From Larkinella soli (GTDB taxonomy: Bacteria > Bacteroidota > Bacteroidia > Cytophagales > Spirosomataceae): a stretch of 64,000 nucleotides of DNA. The stretch covers positions 310,001-374,000 of the forward strand of contig NZ_QTJY01000002.1 of NCBI RefSeq assembly GCF_003703975.1. Direction: 5' to 3'. A model generated the notes under the pieces. The model ran no database searches, was not told the DNA's origin, and saw only the letters and a program-made list of their open reading frames with translations. Every line of letters begins with the position of its first letter. Within the stretch, counting starts at the first letter, position 1. This document shows, one piece after another, positions 54,214-62,555 of this stretch. Position numbers and translations under genes: made by a program.

Positions 54214-55254
54214 CTATAAACAACTACCTCCGGTAATGATAATTCGGGTACCTTTTATATCGAAGTTTGCCTTCAGGGCTGCGCAGATCACTTCCAGTTT
54301 AGTGTATAGGGACTGCTGGGTCAAATCGGCGGTGATGGGGCACGTCCGGATGCCTTCGTTTTCCACCACGATCTCGATCCCGTACGCAGCTTCCACTTCA
54401 TTCAGGACGTCCGTCAGAGGTACGTCCTCGTACCGGAACAGGGTGGGTTTCACCACCTCCGTCGACATTTTCACCAGCAGGGGCATGGCGACGAGGCCGG
54501 TTACGAAATGGTTCTTATGGGGAAAATACGTTACCTTCTGGTTGGGCGTCAGCACGACGCGGCTGTCGGCGGGGTCGTCGGGATCCGAAGCCGCCCCGCT
54601 CCTCTTTTCCACCATCACTCTGCCGGTCAGCACGGCCACTTCCGTATCGCCCACCGACGACCGGATCGTAAAACTGGTTCCGAGGACCTTCGTAACGATG
54701 TCCCCCGCGTAGACGACAAAGGGTTTCTTCGGATTTTTCGTCACCTCGAACAGGGCGTTTCCGCTCAGATACACGATCCGGCGGTCGACGGCGAAGGGTT
54801 CGGCATACCGGACGCTGCTGCCGGGTTCGAGCCGGATGCGGCTTCCGTCTTCCAGCCGGACCATCCGGGTTACCTTTCCCGGATTGGCTTCTTCATGCAG
54901 GCCGGAAAGGGCGACGGGCGTCCGCTCCCAGCCGATCTGCTCCGGTAACTGCCGGGTCCGCAGCACCCACAGCAAACCGGCCGCCAGCACCACCGAGGCC
55001 GCAGCGGCCGGCATCCACGGCCGGCTGCGCCACCCGGGAACCATCCGGGCGGCCGGCGCTTCGACCGGCTCGGTCAGGGTGTTGATTCGGCTCCAGAGCA
55101 GGGCCTCCAGCTGCTCCTTCGACATTCCTTTCGGACCGCCGGGGTCTTCCTGTTCCAGTTCTTCATACCAGCGATCGACCAGCTCCCTTTCCTCAGGTGT
55201 GCAGGTACCGTTCAGATAGCGTTGAAGCAGGTCTAAAAATCCTTTCCGATCCAT
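54214..55254 (-). CDS. FecR-family anti-sigma factor (set 2)
   Basis: A 346-residue anti-sigma factor. The N-terminal cytosolic segment is FLDLLQRYLNGTCTPEEREL, the common start of this subgroup. The transmembrane helix is near residue 85-100 (WMPAAAASVVLAAGLLWVLR). FecR domain (about 130-235): MVRLEDGSRIRLEPGSSVRY, YLSGNALFEVTKNPKKPFVV, VLGTSFTIRSSVGDTEVAVL. DUF4974 (about 270-345): FRYEDVPLTDVLNEVEAAYG. It lies 223 bases upstream of SusC set 2 and 264 bases downstream of the sigma factor. The terminator at 55422-55453 separates it from that gene, so it may have its own promoter. Confidence 0.94.
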   Translation of the reverse strand: MDRKGFLDLLQRYLNGTCTPEERELVDRWYEELEQEDPGGPKGMSKEQLEALLWSRINTLTEPVEAPAARMVPGWRSRPWMPAAAASVVLAAGLLWVLRTRQLPEQIGWERTPVALSGLHEEANPGKVTRMVRLEDGSRIRLEPGSSVRYAEPFAVDRRIVYLSGNALFEVTKNPKKPFVVYAGDIVTKVLGTSFTIRSSVGDTEVAVLTGRVMVEKRSGAASDPDDPADSRVVLTPNQKVTYFPHKNHFVTGLVAMPLLVKMSTEVVKPTLFRYEDVPLTDVLNEVEAAYGIEIVVENEGIRTCPITADLTQQSLYTKLEVICAALKANFDIKGTRIIITGGSCL

Positions 55255-55421
55255 GAATATGGCTAACGATACGGTTGAATCCGGGCAATCGCTGGAAATC
55301 CTTCCTCTCTATCCGTTAAGTCACACGAAGAGGAAAAAACCGCAACTTATTATGAAGAGAAATCTGAAAATTTATATAAAAAAGAAGGCAGGGAAATAAA
55401 CTTCTTATAATAATTATATAC

Positions 55422-55453
55422 AAAAAAATAAACCAGCGAATCTCGCTGGTTTA
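55422..55453 (-). terminator. Intrinsic terminator after the set-2 sigma factor gene
   Basis: An 11-bp perfect stem (TAAACCAGCGA at 55429-55439 with its complement at 55443-55453) with a three-base loop. On the minus strand it is followed by a run of seven T (A at 55422-55428). It lies 66 bases after the sigma factor stop codon and separates that gene from FecR. Confidence 0.85.
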
Positions 55454-55518
55454 CCCGGTCAAACGTTTAGGATGTTAGTCAGGATTATATCGTTTCCGAC
55501 GCTTTTCCGCGCCGTCGT

Positions 55519-56115
55519 TTATTGGGCGAGCCCGAAAAGAAAAAGGGTACACATCACAAAATCTTTCAGATGCAGACGAAGCGCCCGGACCGATTGGGTC
55601 AGATGGTATTCGACGGTGCGTTCGGGAACCTGAAGCCGATGGGCGATCTGTCGGACCGACTGGTTCTCCTCGCGATTCATCCGGAAGATCAACTGCGTTT
55701 TTTCCGGCAGCAGGGCTATGCTGCTGCGGACGGCATCGCTGAGTTCCTCATAGGCCAGCATCTCCTCCGTCCGGTGATCCGCTTCGGGGAGGGAAGCGCC
55801 GGCCTGCTGCTGGAAGCGGCTTTGCTGCAGGCGGCTTCTGATCTCGTTCAGCACCTTATATTTGACGGCTCCGAACAGGTAGTTGCGCAGCTCGTCGATC
55901 CGGGCGGTTTGCCGGCGCTCCCAGAGGTCCACAAATAGATCCTGGACAAGCTCTTCGGCCACCTCCTGCGATTGCAGTTTCCGGCGGGCCATCACCAGGA
56001 GCGGGTGCCAGTGCCGGAGGTAAATCTCTCTGAAAGCGCCATGATCCCCCTTCTGAAGAAGAATTACCAATAGTCCGTCGCTGAGCGTACCATATTCCCG
56101 GTGTGGAGCGTTCAT
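55519..56115 (-). CDS. FecI-type ECF sigma factor (set 2)
   Basis: A 198-residue ECF sigma factor. Region 2 (about 15-90) has AFREIYLRHWHPLLVMARRK and VAEELVQDLFVDLWERRQTA. Region 4 (about 120-180) has SSIALLPEKTQLIFRMNREE, SVRQIAHRLQVPERTVEYHL, and TQSVRALRLHLKDFV. The short hydrophobic tail (MCTLFLFGLAQ) resembles that of the set-1 factor. It should be held by FecR set 2 and freed on ligand uptake by SusC set 2. It starts at the ATG at 56115 and is followed by a terminator, so it may be transcribed separately from FecR. Confidence 0.94.
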   Translation of the reverse strand: MNAPHREYGTLSDGLLVILLQKGDHGAFREIYLRHWHPLLVMARRKLQSQEVAEELVQDLFVDLWERRQTARIDELRNYLFGAVKYKVLNEIRSRLQQSRFQQQAGASLPEADHRTEEMLAYEELSDAVRSSIALLPEKTQLIFRMNREENQSVRQIAHRLQVPERTVEYHLTQSVRALRLHLKDFVMCTLFLFGLAQ

Positions 56116-56250
56116 TCCTGCCTAAAAAAGAGGTATCTTCTGAAATGTACTAAAAAATTCCATAATTAATATCGTAAGATTGCCATTTTCGGAAGGGTCA
56201 GCATCCTGCACTTACCTGTTTCGACGGCGAAAAATTCAGTATAATAGGTC

Positions 56251-56281
56251 AAGAAAACGGCCGGCTCCTCAGGAACCGGCC
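56251..56281 (-). terminator. Intrinsic terminator of the 119-residue gene
   Basis: A GC-rich hairpin with arms GGCCGG (56259-56264) and CCGGCC (56276-56281), an inner CCT/AGG pairing and one mismatch, 46 bases after the stop codon. The minus strand then reads GTTTTCTT. It is weaker than the other terminators here. Confidence 0.6.
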
Positions 56282-56327
56282 CGCGTGGGTCGGCCCGCGA
56301 CCCGGAAGGGGGAGAGTGTCGATGCGC

Positions 56328-56687
56328 TCAGCGCGCCGACTGCAGGCGATAGGAAGAAACCGACAGGCCCATCGGCTTTGAAATAAGCAGCAGCTCCGTA
56401 TTGAAATAGTCTTCGAACAGATCCTGAAGCTCGTGAACGTACTGCAGGTACCGGCGCGTGGCTACACAGACCCAGCAGTTCATGCCGGGAATCAGCCGGG
56501 CGTCTTCAAAAGTCCAGGAGTGGGCCGACGGATCGGGGCGGAACCCGAAGGCCGCCAGCCAGGCCTTGCTGAGTCGGATGGGTTGGGGACGGTTAGGAGG
56601 TTGAAGCGATTTGAGAACTTCTTCGGTTAATAAAGTTGGTTCGTTATGAATGTAATAGAACCGATCAGCTTTGGGTATAATTAACAT
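56328..56687 (-). CDS. Hypothetical protein, 119 residues
   Basis: A monocistronic gene between the set-2 sigma factor and the acyltransferase, with its own terminator. No signal peptide or membrane helix. The sequence has a balanced globular composition with aromatic clusters: YYIHNEPTLLTEEVLKSLQ, WLAAFGFRPDPSAHSWTFED and RYLQYVHELQDLFEDYFNTE. The last part resembles the short, phage- or accessory-type proteins common in Cytophagales, which contain YLQYVHELQ-like helices. I do not assign a function. Its codon use matches the neighbours. Confidence 0.7.
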   Translation of the reverse strand: MLIIPKADRFYYIHNEPTLLTEEVLKSLQPPNRPQPIRLSKAWLAAFGFRPDPSAHSWTFEDARLIPGMNCWVCVATRRYLQYVHELQDLFEDYFNTELLLISKPMGLSVSSYRLQSAR

Positions 56688-56861
56688 TTGGAATACGTTG
56701 AGAAAATTGATTTCGTCAAGATAAACAGGAAAATAACCAAATGCTTAGTTGCACCGACAATTTTATTTAAGGGTATCTAAAATTCAAAGCCCCGGGTACG
56801 AAATGTCCCTTCCGGACGACGAAAACCGGTCGTCGCCGGCTCAATTCCCGTTCCGGCTAAT

Positions 56862-57977
56862 TCAGCGTAGGCCGCTAATAGTCAGGCATTCCGACCGCCG
56901 TGCCGGTCGGTTGATTGCCCGAAGCAGCGGCTTTTCAATCCGCAGGTGAATCTGGATGCTAAACCAAACCAGGCTCACAAAAAGCAGCAGGTTAATCGTC
57001 AGTACCCAGGCATGAAAACCGAGCAGTTGCAGCGCGTGGGTGACGACCATGATGATGGGGATATGAATAAGATAAAGGACGTAGGAAGCATCTCCAATGT
57101 GCAGAAGCCATTGGGGATAAGTCAATCGGCCGAATCGTTCCCGATGAATCATTCCCAACAACAAAATAGTGACCGGTATTCCGAAACCAATCACTCGCCA
57201 CCACACCTGATACGGCTGGATTAATTCTCCCGAAAGCGCAAATACCAGGGCTGCCAGAACCATACCGAAAGTGCTGATTCTAACCGTTCCGTTCTGAACC
57301 AGCAGGCAGCATATTACACCAAGGCAAAATTCCAGATTATAGGGGCTAATCAGGAAGTTTATCAACTCGGTATTCAGAAAAGTATATGGTCCTGAAAGGC
57401 TCAGCATTCCACCCAGAAGAGTAGCCGCCAATACGGCCAGAGGTACAGCCGCCAGTTGGCGGGAGAAAATCATCAGACCGAACAGAAGATAAAAATAGAC
57501 CTCGTAACTTAAAGTCCAGGTAACCGGCAGGATACTCTCGTGGGTAGGAAGCAAAAAAAAGGCTTTTATAATTTCAGCCGCGTCGATCGGATACCGCAGC
57601 CATTGCAGAGAAGGGGCATAAAAATGCAGCCAGGTTAACAGCAGGCCGGCGCCGGAACCCACGATCCAGTAAATTGAAAAAATGCGGCCAAACCGCTTCC
57701 GAACGTACGGCAGAAGGCGCTCGGGGTGGCCGATATTCAAAGAATTGGTATACATGATGACAAAGCCGCTGACGATAAAAAACAGATCGACGCCCCCAAA
57801 ACCGGATTTGAAACAACGCAGGAGAGGAGAATAAATACCGATCGATTCCATTTTAACGGAGAGATGGAATAAAGCTACCAGCAGACAGGCCACCGCCCGT
57901 AAAGCGCGAATCGATTCTATGGTTTTCGGAACGGTGACGGTTCGGGTTTCTTCATAGCTTTCCGCATAAGTGTTCAT
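56862..57977 (-). CDS. Acyltransferase 3 family membrane protein
   Basis: A 371-residue integral membrane protein with about ten hydrophobic helices. The start IRALRAVACLLVALFHLSVK carries the family's conserved arginine and histidine. FFIVSGFVIMYTNSLNIGHP and YVLYLIHIPIIMVVTHALQL are further signatures of Acyl_transf_3, which acetylates or succinylates sugars on lipid carriers or extracellular polysaccharide. Its GC content is clearly lower than that of the flanking genes, and it has large AT-rich flanks (56116-56327 partly and 57978-58580), so it may be a recent acquisition. It has no partner gene of an exopolysaccharide cluster nearby. Confidence 0.92.
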   Translation of the reverse strand: MNTYAESYEETRTVTVPKTIESIRALRAVACLLVALFHLSVKMESIGIYSPLLRCFKSGFGGVDLFFIVSGFVIMYTNSLNIGHPERLLPYVRKRFGRIFSIYWIVGSGAGLLLTWLHFYAPSLQWLRYPIDAAEIIKAFFLLPTHESILPVTWTLSYEVYFYLLFGLMIFSRQLAAVPLAVLAATLLGGMLSLSGPYTFLNTELINFLISPYNLEFCLGVICCLLVQNGTVRISTFGMVLAALVFALSGELIQPYQVWWRVIGFGIPVTILLLGMIHRERFGRLTYPQWLLHIGDASYVLYLIHIPIIMVVTHALQLLGFHAWVLTINLLLFVSLVWFSIQIHLRIEKPLLRAINRPARRSECLTISGLR

Positions 57978-58580
57978 AATTCTTCATAAGACAGAGTGAG
58001 AAAATTTCAAAAATGCAGGCACGGAAAACCCTTGATCCTAAAGCGCGAGGGTCAGCGGTGAGACACAAAAGCAGGAAATAACGAAAAGGAATTAGAAGGA
58101 AGAGCGTCGTTTTTTATGAATAATTTTAAGGCTGATGTGGTTTATTTAACAGATCAGTTTTTAAAGTTTCCTATTCAAATATGTGTGCTATCCATATAGT
58201 TATTTTACCTCTATCGTTGACCAAGGTATGGCATTTATCGAAGGGATCAAAGGAGCCTTCCCTTCCCTGCAATGGCCTGCTCTGCTATTTTGTCTGAGAA
58301 AATAAGGCGGAAAACCGCCCCGATTAATTGCGGCTGACCGGCATTTAACCGAAGGTCATTTCGACAGGAGTTCAATATCTCAGCATGTTTTCGACTGATA
58401 ATCAATTAATTCAATATTAAGTAAGATTATTTTTACTTCTTCCGCTTGCTTGTACCTGCATAACATCCGGTACAAAAAACGTTTCTAATGCCCGCAGACG
58501 GCATACCGGTAATCCCGAACGGGAAGTTATTTAGTGGTATTCCGACGTTAAGAAAAGGAGGACCGCACCGGGTCGAAAAA
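57978..58580. other. AT-rich intergenic region without recognised gene
   Basis: About 600 bases between NagA and the acyltransferase, clearly richer in A/T than the rest of the window. No convincing gene, tRNA or repeat was seen. A 25-codon frame starting at 58228 is probably chance. The region may hold the promoter of the acyltransferase gene, although no TAnnTTTG element was found close to its start. The upstream boundary may mark an insertion junction. Confidence 0.6.
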
Positions 58581-59801
58581 TCACGCGGCCCCTATACGTT
58601 CCCGGGACCAGACCACCCTCCCGCCGATCAGGGTGTTCCGAACCCGCACCCCGTCGTCAAAGATGACCAGATCCGCATCCTTCCCCACCGCCAGCGACCC
58701 TTTGCGGTCGGCTACCCCCATAATGCGGGCCGGGGTGGTACTCATCATCCGGACGGCGTCGGGCAGCGGGACATCGGCCATCCGGATCATGTTCCGGACC
58801 AGCCGGTCGGCTGTGGCGACGCTGCCCGCAAAAGAACTGCGGTCGGGCAGCTTGGCGACCTCGTCCTCCACGATCACCCGCAGCCCGTCGCGCAGGCTGC
58901 CGAGGATGCTCTCGCCCGGCGGCATACCGGCCGCCCGCATGGCGTCGGTGATCAGGGCGGTCCGGTCGGGGCCTTTGATCTTATAAACCAGCTTCAGCAG
59001 CGGAGCGGGCAGATGCACCCCGTCGGCGATGATCTCCACATCCATTCCGTCGATCAGGTAGGCGGCCTCGATCACCCCGGCATACCGGAAGGCGTTCCGG
59101 CGCGTGACGCCCGACATGGCGCTGTAGAGGTGGGTTGCTAGGCTGTAGCCGTTGTCGAAGGCCTCCAGCACGTCCTCGTATATAGCGTCGGTATGAGCCA
59201 CGGCCGCCAGCACCCCATTCGACCGCAGGTACCGCCCGAACTCCATGGCTCCCTTCAGTTCGGGAGCCGCGCTCCAGCGGGCAATGGAGGAGGAATAGGC
59301 CAGAATCTCCCGGTATTCGTCGGGATCGGGCGGGCGGATGTAGCGCGGGTCCTGCGCCCCCCGCTGGCTCAGGGCAAAATACGGGCCTTCGAGATGGATC
59401 CCCAGAAACTGCGCTCCCTTCGTGTTCTGCCGATGGGCGCGCTCGTAGGCGTCCAGCGTCTGGAGAAGGTCGTCTTTTCCGGCCGTGAGCGTGGTCGGAA
59501 TCATCGCGGTGGTTCCATAGCGGGCGTGTAGTTCGGCCACCGCTAGAAAGGCGGTTTCGGTACCGTCCATGAAGTCGTGGCCGCCCCCGCCGTGGACATG
59601 AATGTCGATGAAGCCCGGGGCCACCCAGCAGCCGCCCGCGTCGATTTCAGGCACGCCGGGAAGCTCGGGGTTGCCGGCCTCGATGCCGATGATCTTTCCT
59701 TCTTCAAGAATCAGCGTCCCGTTCGGTATTACCCGGAAGGGTGTAATGATCCGGCCGTTAACGATTTTCGTGCGCGGGGGTGGTCCGGGCAGTGGTTCCA
59801 T
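58581..59801 (-). CDS. nagA: N-acetylglucosamine-6-phosphate deacetylase
   Basis: About 406 residues from the ATG at 59801; the frame begins at a TTG six bases earlier. NagA removes acetate from GlcNAc-6-P to give glucosamine-6-P in the cytosol. Motifs of the amidohydrolase family: FIDIHVHGGGGHDFMDG (metal site), FLGIHLEGPYFALSQRGAQD with the metal glutamate, AVAHTDAIYEDVLEAFDNG (histidine), ATHLYSAMSGVTRRN (histidine and substrate loop), and ALITDAMRAAGMPPG with the catalytic aspartate. The C-terminus has the DADLVIFDDGVRVRNTLIGG signature. It overlaps the end of the permease gene by 44 bases, indicating translational coupling. It is the last gene of this cluster. Confidence 0.93.
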   Translation of the reverse strand: MEPLPGPPPRTKIVNGRIITPFRVIPNGTLILEEGKIIGIEAGNPELPGVPEIDAGGCWVAPGFIDIHVHGGGGHDFMDGTETAFLAVAELHARYGTTAMIPTTLTAGKDDLLQTLDAYERAHRQNTKGAQFLGIHLEGPYFALSQRGAQDPRYIRPPDPDEYREILAYSSSIARWSAAPELKGAMEFGRYLRSNGVLAAVAHTDAIYEDVLEAFDNGYSLATHLYSAMSGVTRRNAFRYAGVIEAAYLIDGMDVEIIADGVHLPAPLLKLVYKIKGPDRTALITDAMRAAGMPPGESILGSLRDGLRVIVEDEVAKLPDRSSFAGSVATADRLVRNMIRMADVPLPDAVRMMSTTPARIMGVADRKGSLAVGKDADLVIFDDGVRVRNTLIGGRVVWSRERIGAA

Positions 59802-61143
59802 CTCCAAAAGATTGAGCGCGGGAAAGCGTCCACCGGCGGATCTTATGCCCGTAGTACGCGTAAAACATCAGATACAGGTAGCAGGGCAGCAGCACCCAGT
59901 AGGCCGACCGCAGGCCGAAGCGGTCGGCAAAAAAGCCGTAAAACAACGGCAGGATGGCGTTGCCGCTCAGGCCCATGATCAGGAGGGCGGCCGCCAGCTT
60001 GGTAAACCGGCCCAGACCGTCGAGCGCCAGGGGCCAGATGCCCGCCCAGATCAGCGAGTTGGCCAGCCCCAGCCCGACCACGAACCAGATCGACACGTCG
60101 GCCCGGTGGCCCAGCAGGGTCACCGTCCCTCCCGCCAGCACGATCCCCAGGGTGAGAAACGCGCCCAGCGTGGCGCAGAACCGAAACGTGTTGACCTGAC
60201 TGACAAACCGGGGAATCAGGGAAATACCGACCAGATAACCGCAGATGGTGGCCGCCAGCGTATACGACGGAAACACTTTGGCCTCCAGCAGGTCGATGCC
60301 CATCGAGCCGGCATAACCGATGATGGTGTCGATGGCGATGACCTGACTGCCGACGTGCAGAAAAATCGCGACGGCCCCCAATACCGCCTGCGGAAACTGG
60401 AAGATGCTGCTTTTGCCGGAATTGGCCGCGGCCACCTCCCCCGTTTCGCGGTCGGTATCGATCTCGGGGAGGGGTGAAAACCGCACGAACAGACCCAGCC
60501 CGATCAGCACGAAGCCCATGACGGTATAGGGTGGAATGACGCGCCGGATCAGGGCGTCGAGGGCCGCGCTTTTTTGTCCGGCCGTCATGGTCGGCAACTG
60601 GCTGAACAGGTCGGTATCGGTGGCTTTCAGGATGACGGCGGCAAACAGCAGGGGCGCCAGAATACCGGCGGCCTTGTTGCAGATGCCCATCATGCTGATG
60701 CGCTGGGCGGCCCGTTCCTGCGGCCCCAGTACGGTGATGTACGGGTTGGCGGCCGTCTGCAGAATCGCCAGGCCGATCCCGATCAGGAACAGGCCGAGCA
60801 GAAACACCTCGTACGTCCGCGTCAGGGCCGCCGGAATGAAGGTAAATGCTCCCACTGCCATGACAAAGAAGCCGGTCATCATGCCCCGCTTGAAGCCGAG
60901 CGACTTCAGCAGGTACGACGAAGGCACCGACATGACGAAGTAGGAAATGTAGAAGGCGAACGTGACCAGATACGATTGAAAGTTGGTCAGTTCGCAGGCG
61001 ATTTTAAAGTACGGAATCAGGATGGCGTTCACCCAGGTCACGAACCCGAAGATGAAGAACATCATTCCGATAATCAGGATCGACACGGTGGTTCCCCGCT
61101 TGCTCAGGGAGCCGACCTCCACGGCCGCCGACTGGTTGCTCAT
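59758..61143 (-). CDS. Sugar MFS transporter (FucP/NagP-like)
   Basis: A permease of about 461 residues from the ATG at 61143; a GTG at 61179 in the same frame would add 12 residues. Twelve hydrophobic segments are recognisable. The region ISYFVMSVPSSYLLKSLGFK and GMMTGFFVMAVGAFTFIPAA matches the fucose-permease family, and QTAANPYITVLGPQERAAQR is the family signature in helix 4 to 5. The long inserted loop before helix 7 (KATDTDLFSQLPTMTAGQKS) is common in Bacteroidetes members. Linkage and overlap with nagA suggest that it imports N-acetylglucosamine or a related amino sugar by proton symport. The Gfo/Idh gene is 39 bases upstream. Confidence 0.92.
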   Translation of the reverse strand: MSNQSAAVEVGSLSKRGTTVSILIIGMMFFIFGFVTWVNAILIPYFKIACELTNFQSYLVTFAFYISYFVMSVPSSYLLKSLGFKRGMMTGFFVMAVGAFTFIPAALTRTYEVFLLGLFLIGIGLAILQTAANPYITVLGPQERAAQRISMMGICNKAAGILAPLLFAAVILKATDTDLFSQLPTMTAGQKSAALDALIRRVIPPYTVMGFVLIGLGLFVRFSPLPEIDTDRETGEVAAANSGKSSIFQFPQAVLGAVAIFLHVGSQVIAIDTIIGYAGSMGIDLLEAKVFPSYTLAATICGYLVGISLIPRFVSQVNTFRFCATLGAFLTLGIVLAGGTVTLLGHRADVSIWFVVGLGLANSLIWAGIWPLALDGLGRFTKLAAALLIMGLSGNAILPLFYGFFADRFGLRSAYWVLLPCYLYLMFYAYYGHKIRRWTLSRAQSFGDGTTARTTPAHENR

Positions 61144-61182
61144 GCTGCTGCTGGTTGAAGGGCGTTGCGTTCGGTTCACTTC

Positions 61183-62526
61183 TCAGACGGTCGGTTCCCA
61201 GCCCGACTGGTACTCGCGGCCCCAGAGCTGCTGCGCCTGCGGGTTGTTTTTGATATGGCCGTTGGCCGGATCAAGGTGCAGGGTTTCGCCCACCCGGAGG
61301 GCGATGTTCCCCAGCTGTGCCAGCAGGGTGCTCTGGTGCCCGCCCACGATCTCGGCCGCCAGCGGAGTGCCTTTTTTGATCCCGTCGAAGAAGTTCTGGA
61401 TATGCAGGGCGTCCAGCGCCTGCGAGGGGTTCATTTTGTCGCGCGGGTCGATGACGAGGTCGTTTTTAACGTCCTTCACCACCTTGTTGTCAAGGTCGAA
61501 GATCTTGTAGGAGTTGCCGCCGTCGAGCAGCAGAGACCCTTTTTCGCCGTAAAACATCACCCCGACGCTGGAGCCTTCGACCGTGCGGCCGTTGCAGCTC
61601 CGCCCCTCCCAGCTCATGGTGGTATTGTTGGCGAAATCGAGGTTGATCACCTGCGTGTCGGGCGTTTCCCAGTCGTCTTTGTACCGAAACCGCCCGCCGG
61701 ACGAGCTGACCCTGGTCGGATACTCGACGCCCAGACCCCAGCGCATCAGGTCGAGCATGTGGGTGCCGTTGTTGAGGGCTTCGCCGGTGCCCCAGTTCCA
61801 GAGCCAGTGCCAGTTGTAGTGGATCAGGTTGTCTTTGAACGGCTTGCGGGGGGCCGGCCCCTGCCAGAGGTCGTAGTTGAGCCACGCCGGCACGGCCACC
61901 TCCTTCCCGACGCCGATGGAGGCCCGGTTATTGGTGTACCAGCCTTTGGCGAAATACGGCCGGCCGATGGCCCCGGCTTTCAGGGCGTCGATACCGGCCA
62001 CCACGTTCGGCCACGACCGTCGCTGATTGCCCATCTGAATGACGTTGCGGTATTTTTTCGCGATCGCCACCAGCATCTCGCCCTCGTTCGGGTTGTGGCT
62101 GCACGGTTTTTCGAGGTAGACGTGCTTGCCGGCTTTGGAGGCCAGGATAGCGGCCGGGGCATGCCAGTGGTCGGGCGCGGCCACCACCAGCGCGTCCATG
62201 TTCTTATCTTCCAGCGCCCGCCGGAAATCCGGCTGTGCCTTCGGTTTCGACTTCTGGGTGGTCTCGACGGTAGCGATGCACTTGTCGGCCGCCCGCGAAT
62301 CGACGTCCGAGACGGAAATCACTTCGCAGTTCGGCTGGAGGGCAAAGTTGGTCGCCAGGGCCAGCCCCCGGCTGTTGACGCCCATCATCCCGACCCGCAC
62401 GCGCTCGTTGGCGCCGAGGATCCGGGCATAGCTGCCGGCGCTGAAACCGGGCAGCACCCCGCCCACGGTCAGCACGGTGGTGCCGGCCAGGGTATTCCGG
62501 AGAAATTGACGACGAGAGGAATTCAT
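61183..62526 (-). CDS. Gfo/Idh/MocA-family oxidoreductase, Tat-exported (GH109-like possible)
   Basis: A 447-residue protein with a twin-arginine signal (SSRRQFLRNTLAGTTVLTVG). The Rossmann motif is VRVGMMGVNSRGLALATNFA. VVAAPDHWHAPAAILASKAG and HVYLEKPCSHNPNEGEML carry the family lysine-proline, and ALNNGTHMLDLMRWGLGVEY has the conserved C-terminal histidine-aspartate. It is similar in layout to GH109 alpha-N-acetylgalactosaminidases, which use NAD in a redox-assisted hydrolysis. Its place before an amino-sugar permease and nagA makes release of an N-acetylhexosamine plausible, but a simple dehydrogenase role cannot be excluded. The related gene at 17720 shares the APDHWHAP-type motif. Confidence 0.88.
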   Translation of the reverse strand: MNSSRRQFLRNTLAGTTVLTVGGVLPGFSAGSYARILGANERVRVGMMGVNSRGLALATNFALQPNCEVISVSDVDSRAADKCIATVETTQKSKPKAQPDFRRALEDKNMDALVVAAPDHWHAPAAILASKAGKHVYLEKPCSHNPNEGEMLVAIAKKYRNVIQMGNQRRSWPNVVAGIDALKAGAIGRPYFAKGWYTNNRASIGVGKEVAVPAWLNYDLWQGPAPRKPFKDNLIHYNWHWLWNWGTGEALNNGTHMLDLMRWGLGVEYPTRVSSSGGRFRYKDDWETPDTQVINLDFANNTTMSWEGRSCNGRTVEGSSVGVMFYGEKGSLLLDGGNSYKIFDLDNKVVKDVKNDLVIDPRDKMNPSQALDALHIQNFFDGIKKGTPLAAEIVGGHQSTLLAQLGNIALRVGETLHLDPANGHIKNNPQAQQLWGREYQSGWEPTV

Positions 62527-62555
62527 ATCTGGAAAAGGGTTTGGGTCTGTTGGAT

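Noticed and set aside
58228-58305. A 25-codon frame starting MAFIEGIKGAFPSLQW
   Set aside because: Too short, no upstream signal and no continuation. It may be chance in an AT-rich region, though its composition is not absurd.
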